Source: UBA2166 sp964463965 (GTDB taxonomy: Bacteria > Nitrospirota > Nitrospiria > Nitrospirales > UBA2166). From it: a DNA stretch of 64,000 nt. Below the pieces are notes generated by a model. The model had not been told where the DNA came from. It ran no database searches and saw only the letters and a program-made list of their open reading frames with translations. Where the stretch lies: positions 3,909 through 67,908 of the forward strand of contig CAYXED010000009.1 in NCBI GenBank assembly GCA_964463965.1, in the 5' to 3' direction. Both the position numbers and the translations under genes were made by a program. Shown here one piece after another: positions 60,342 to 64,000 of this stretch (position 1 is the stretch's first letter; each line of letters opens with the position of its first letter).

Positions 60342-63092
60342 TTATTCGATAATGATTTTTACAAATGCTGGACTTGTGAAGTAGGTCTTCATTACTCGTT
60401 TTACGTCGTTTGTTGTAACTTGCTTGAGTTGCATGGGAGATGGTGGTATCCAATTAGGATGTTCGGAGAATAACTCGTTCAAACCAGTCCTGTAAGTCTG
60501 ATTAATTCGTGTTAATTGGCGCATCAATGATCTTGCATTTCCCGCGTTGACAACTCGCTGGATGGTGCTGTCGCTAATAGCGATACTAGGAATGCTTTGT
60601 AGTATCTTTTCCAGCGAATTAATAGACTTTTCAAGTGTTTTTGGCATGGTTCCCATGTATATATCTAGTACTGCCTGAGTTCCCATAAGTGAAATTTTTG
60701 ATCCAACCAAATATGCCAAACCTTGGCGTTCCCGCAACTCAAAGCTAAGCTTGCTAGAGAGAAGTGAATTTAAGACAGTTAGTGCAGGCTTGTCAGCAGG
60801 ATTAATTGGGAAAACTGTACCCATTCGGATGTAGGATTGGGAACTGCCAAGGGATGTTCGTATTTCTTGATCATGCTGAGTCGTTGGCGTATTAGTCAAT
60901 GTAAAGGTTGGAGGATTGTTTATGGTCCGGAAGTTTTGAAATGATTTTTTGACTGATTGCACAACAATCTCATGTGGTAATCCAGTCGATATTGTAAGGA
61001 TGAGGTTTTGTGGAGAAAAATATTTTTCATGAAACTCTTTAAGATCTTCCAGTGTAATAGATTGGATGCTTTCTTCAGTGCCTTCGATAGAGGCTGCACG
61101 GCGATCGTTTGGGAAGATCTCCCGATATAAGAGAGATTCAGCCTGTCTGGAAGGGATGGAGTTTCTCGCTATAACACGCGCCAGTGCATGTTGCTTTGCC
61201 TCATCAAATGCTGCCTTAGTAAAGCGAGGGTTCTTAATGAGTTCACCAAGTAGGTGTATGGTTTGATCCGCAAAGGTATCAATTGTTGATAGCCTAATAT
61301 ATGAATAGAGCCTAGAATTATAGTAGTCATCGAATGGAATAGCATCTGAGTCGCGTGTTTTGAGAGTGGCTCCAAGTTTTGATAGTTTGCTCTCAAGGGC
61401 TTGTTTGTCCAACGTATTTGTTCCTTGTTGTAAAAGTGAATGCAGGAGATCTGCAATTCCTTCTTTGCCAAATGGCTCAATCCAAGCGCGATGTTTTGCC
61501 AGTACATGCAGTGCAAAAATTGGTGAGTCAGCGCTTGATTCAGTGTCTAAAATAAGCCCGTTATCCAAGCGAATACGTTTCTTGTCCTGGACCTGAGCAT
61601 TGCTTGACTCAGTAGGGGCCCAAGTGAATTTTGAAGTTTCTTGCTCTATCTGCTGGCGGTAGTTTTCTGAGTTCCATCTTTGAAGCAGGGTTTCAGTGGA
61701 TGTATCATATGACGTGTTTGATTCTGGGCCGTTATAGTATTGGTTAGTAATAATAGGGATACGATCTTCTAGCGTCTGTGAACCTGGGTAAATGCTACTT
61801 GCAAAACTCTGTGGTGAGGCAAAAACCCGTGTTGCAAGTCGAGCAATGTCGTTTGTTGTAACAGCAGATATTTTTTGACTATAAGATTTTGCAAATTGCC
61901 AACCTGCATTTGCAATTGCATCAGCCTTCATCATCCCGTAGTAATGTGGTTTCTCTAAAAGTGCGAGGTCTTGCACTTTAAACTCTGTTCCAATGTTGGT
62001 AATCGCGTGTTCATTGTCAATTGCCACCCCTGCCTGAGGTAGTATCGATTGTATGGCGGCTATGACTGGAGGTGATTTTTCTCCTTCTTGAATAATTGCA
62101 GTCACTTTTAGGACGCCAAAATCTTCAGTCGCAAGATAATTGAGCCAAACGTCTTGAACAGGTTGTTTTCCCCACAAGGCTAATTTCTCGTCGAGTAAAC
62201 GTTTTACGTTTCGTTGTGCAAGGCGAGTAAAAATGGACATTGCATAGTAGTCAGGATCATCGATGGAAGGCGAAAGAAAGCCGACTGTTACGTATGGAGA
62301 AGGTATTGACATTTTTGACAATACTTGTGACTCAAATACTTTTGTATCGAGTTTATGCTTTGAGGTTTGTGGTAAGAGAGCAGGAGCCTGAGTTCCAAAA
62401 TAGTTTTTCAAGAGGCCTATCATTTGGTCTCGATCAAAGTCCCCGACAATAACTGCGGTCATGTTGTTTGGTACGTAGTATGTTTTGTAGTAGTCGAGGA
62501 CCTGTTTTCTGGTCATTTCTTGAATGCTATTTGGGGTGCCGAGAATCGTAAGGTTGTAGGGGGTATTGCGGAAGAAATTTCTCTGAAATTGCTCTTCCGC
62601 CCAATAGCGAGGAGAAACCCAGTCTTTTGCTATTTCATTTAGAACTATGCCTTTTTCCTTTTCAAATTTTGTGGAGGGGATTATTGAATTAAAAAGCATA
62701 TCTGATTGTATGTCTATTGCGACTTCAAAATGATCTCGTTCAGCGAGGATGATGTAATTAGTATAGGTTTGAGAGGTGTGGGCATTATTATAGATCCCAA
62801 ACTGCGCTTGTTCTGCATATAACTCCTCTTGGGTTCGTTTGGTAGTACCATTAAATAAAAGGTGTTCAAGCATGTGCGAAACGCCGTTATTTGACGCGGT
62901 TTCGTGCACCGATCCAGCTTTAACTATAACGGAACTACCAATCATTGGAGTGCCGTGATTCTCTATTAAGATTGCAGTAAAGCCATTTTCGAAGACAATT
63001 TCTTCCTGAGACCCTTGGAGCGCGTCTGCAGGATGTTCCACGCATGCCAATATCAAAGAACAAAAAACAATAGTAATGATTTTTTTGCGCAT
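60342..63092 (-). CDS. M16-family (insulinase/pitrilysin) metallopeptidase, exported
   Basis: The start at 63092 opens a lipoprotein-like signal (FCSLILAC, C17); the longer frame reaches 63146. The 916-residue product contains two M16 halves. The first half has the inverted zinc motif in GVSHMLEHLLFNGT (H73, E76, H77) and the downstream Glu region ERDHFEVAIDIQSDM. The second half begins at about residue 490 and keeps the fold (GIADLLHSLLQQGT) but lacks the HxxEH residues, as is usual. It probably degrades peptides in the periplasm or at the cell surface. No partner gene lies next to it. The upstream 63150-63280 is very A/T-rich. Confidence 0.9.
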   Translation of the reverse strand: MRKKIITIVFCSLILACVEHPADALQGSQEEIVFENGFTAILIENHGTPMIGSSVIVKAGSVHETASNNGVSHMLEHLLFNGTTKRTQEELYAEQAQFGIYNNAHTSQTYTNYIILAERDHFEVAIDIQSDMLFNSIIPSTKFEKEKGIVLNEIAKDWVSPRYWAEEQFQRNFFRNTPYNLTILGTPNSIQEMTRKQVLDYYKTYYVPNNMTAVIVGDFDRDQMIGLLKNYFGTQAPALLPQTSKHKLDTKVFESQVLSKMSIPSPYVTVGFLSPSIDDPDYYAMSIFTRLAQRNVKRLLDEKLALWGKQPVQDVWLNYLATEDFGVLKVTAIIQEGEKSPPVIAAIQSILPQAGVAIDNEHAITNIGTEFKVQDLALLEKPHYYGMMKADAIANAGWQFAKSYSQKISAVTTNDIARLATRVFASPQSFASSIYPGSQTLEDRIPIITNQYYNGPESNTSYDTSTETLLQRWNSENYRQQIEQETSKFTWAPTESSNAQVQDKKRIRLDNGLILDTESSADSPIFALHVLAKHRAWIEPFGKEGIADLLHSLLQQGTNTLDKQALESKLSKLGATLKTRDSDAIPFDDYYNSRLYSYIRLSTIDTFADQTIHLLGELIKNPRFTKAAFDEAKQHALARVIARNSIPSRQAESLLYREIFPNDRRAASIEGTEESIQSITLEDLKEFHEKYFSPQNLILTISTGLPHEIVVQSVKKSFQNFRTINNPPTFTLTNTPTTQHDQEIRTSLGSSQSYIRMGTVFPINPADKPALTVLNSLLSSKLSFELRERQGLAYLVGSKISLMGTQAVLDIYMGTMPKTLEKSINSLEKILQSIPSIAISDSTIQRVVNAGNARSLMRQLTRINQTYRTGLNELFSEHPNWIPPSPMQLKQVTTNDVKRVMKTYFTSPAFVKIIIE

Positions 63093-63280
63093 GTCCGGAC
63101 GATACCGGAGCTTTCGTAGTGTGTCAATATATTGGCATGCCAACATGTAGGCTATTTTTTATGCTTTAACTAATTATTTTGTTTCAATTTAATTTCTATA
63201 TTTTACTGATAAAATCGAGATTTATAGTACGAAACAAAAAATTGTAAAAAGTTAATAACTTTTGTTTTAATATTTTTTTA

Positions 63281-63309
63281 TTGACACTCTATGTGAGTAG
63301 TGGTATAAA
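63281..63309 (+). promoter_or_regulatory. Near-consensus sigma-70 promoter before the HARE-HTH gene
   Basis: TTGACA (63281-63286), a 17-base spacer and TATAAA (63304-63309) form an almost ideal vegetative promoter. Transcription would start near 63316, and the HARE-HTH ATG is at 63338. An A/T-rich stretch lies upstream, as expected for an UP-like element. Confidence 0.72.
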
Positions 63310-63337
63310 TCATTCTCACCTTTCTGGGTACAACTTT

Positions 63338-63826
63338 ATGGAAGAACTAAAGGACATCATGGGAGGCCTTGAACAGCGCATCAAGGCCGAGAAAAAACGG
63401 CTACAGGAGCTTGAAAAAAAGCGTGAAAAGCTCTCTGATCAGGTCGCTACGATAAAGGAGTATCTAGAAGTAGCAGAAACTCTATATAGAGTTGAGGTCG
63501 ATAAGGCCAAGATTGCCAGTTTATCAAATCAGTTTCCGACCGATGGGGACTCTTCAGATGTTGTCGATCAGGCTAGAGATATTCTGCTTGGGCGTAGTCG
63601 CTTCTCTGGCATGCGTATTCCTGAGGCAACTTTTCGAATTTTATCAGAGATGCGTAAGCCGATGCACGCAAAGGATCTTCACCAAAGATTACTGGAAGGT
63701 GGTTTGCAGATTAGAGGAAAGACGCCAATTACGTCGATTGCCATAGCGCTTAAACGGGATAAACGGTTTCGAAAGGTTAAACCAAATACCTTTGAGTTGA
63801 TGGAGCACAAAAGTCAGCAGACCTAG
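63338..63826 (+). CDS. Coiled-coil HARE-HTH (winged-helix) protein
   Basis: ATG at 63338. The 162-residue product has an N-terminal coiled coil (about 10-60; IKAEKKRLQELEKKREKL) and a C-terminal HARE-HTH domain (MRIPEATFRILSEMRKPMHA, LQIRGKTPITSIAIALKRD), a winged helix found in RNA polymerase delta subunits, chromatin proteins and restriction enzymes. The longer frame from 63281 is only the promoter. It precedes a histone H1-like gene, so a DNA-packing or transcription role is plausible. Ribosome site weak (GGGT region). Confidence 0.8.
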   Translation: MEELKDIMGGLEQRIKAEKKRLQELEKKREKLSDQVATIKEYLEVAETLYRVEVDKAKIASLSNQFPTDGDSSDVVDQARDILLGRSRFSGMRIPEATFRILSEMRKPMHAKDLHQRLLEGGLQIRGKTPITSIAIALKRDKRFRKVKPNTFELMEHKSQQT

Positions 63827-63936
63827 GGTTTTGTAAGTATTGGTAAGGTTTTTCTATCTTGCCAGTTTGAAATTACACGTGGAAACGGTGTTCGTTTCCT
63901 CGGAGAGATTAATTATAATGAGAGGAGGTGATTTAG

Positions 63937-64000
63937 ATGGCGGCAAAGAAAAAAGCAGCAAAGAAAAAGCCAGCTGCAAAGAAAAAAGCAGTAAAGAAAA
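63937..64000 (+). CDS. Histone H1-like Lys/Ala-rich protein (partial, cut by right edge)
   Basis: ATG at 63937 with GAGGAGG about 10 bases upstream. The visible 21 residues read MAAKKKAAKKKPAAKKK then AVKK, the AAKKK repeat of bacterial histone H1-like DNA-binding proteins. The C-terminus is beyond the window. It is basic and should bind DNA non-specifically. Confidence 0.75.
   Translation, partial: MAAKKKAAKKKPAAKKKAVKK

Noticed and set aside
63281..63337. An upstream TTG start for the HARE-HTH gene
   Set aside because: The first 29 bases of that extension are the -35 and -10 boxes with 17-base spacing, so it would be upstream of the transcript start.

Overview
The window reads as a piece of the chromosome of a Gram-negative (diderm) bacterium with a moderate GC content. 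Evidence for two membranes is strong: several outer-membrane beta-barrels, porins, a MipA/OmpV-like protein, many lipoproteins and a TlpA-type periplasmic thioredoxin. No rRNA, tRNA, CRISPR array, prophage or insertion sequence was recognised, so the phylum cannot be fixed. The exported repeat proteins (CARDB, divergent InlB-type repeats, Sel1) and the Lys/Ala-rich histone-like protein at the right edge would suit a deltaproteobacterial, Nitrospirota-like or Tectomicrobia-like lineage, but that is a guess. Almost every protein has a signal peptide or lipobox: this is an exported-protein region.

Region 1 (1-22257) is the most unusual part. It holds two divergently transcribed operon pairs. Pair A: leftward, an exported protein of unknown function, a metzincin flanked by two blocks of seven propeller-like repeats, and an M14 carboxypeptidase cut by the left edge; rightward, an Ig-like exported protein, an LPP20-like lipoprotein, a large S1C (trypsin/DegP-like) protease with TSP3 calcium repeats, and a zinc phospholipase C/P1-nuclease-like protein. 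Pair B: leftward, an LPP20/FlgT/DUF4384-type lipoprotein, a lipoprotein caspase (C14), a small membrane protein and an InlB-repeat protein; rightward, a second LPP20 lipoprotein, a third LPP20-like protein, a second S1C protease and a small exported protein. Three proteins of pair A share a home-made module. I suggest a cell-surface proteolytic system built on a duplicated lipoprotein + S1C protease cassette.

Region 2 (22289-27826) carries a SpsF-like cytidylyltransferase, an ECF sigma factor with its zinc anti-sigma factor, a stand-alone response regulator, a CARDB/PPC/InlB surface protein and glutamate dehydrogenase. Region 3 (28182-38290) combines a TlpA thioredoxin, a DUF4266 lipoprotein, a DUF3570 barrel with a flavinylation-like motif, an ApbE flavin transferase, a fused transporter/spermidine synthase-like protein and two CARDB + propeller proteins. 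One of these is preceded in frame by an excisionase-type HTH. Region 4 (38301-46577) is a probable metal (zinc) uptake locus: two porins, a second HTH cistron overlapping a ZnuA-like gene, a ZnuB-like permease, no ATPase gene, and three paralogous small barrels.

Region 5 (46743-60233) is mostly leftward exported proteins: a matrixin-type protease, a holin-like protein, an M23-like lipoprotein, Sel1 lipoproteins, an endonuclease I, an alpha/beta hydrolase and a YVTN-propeller protein, followed by a rightward DUF2141-MipA gene broken by a one-base shift in a G8 tract. Region 6 (60342-64000) holds an M16 peptidase, then a HARE-HTH coiled-coil gene behind a near-consensus sigma-70 promoter and the start of a histone H1-like gene.
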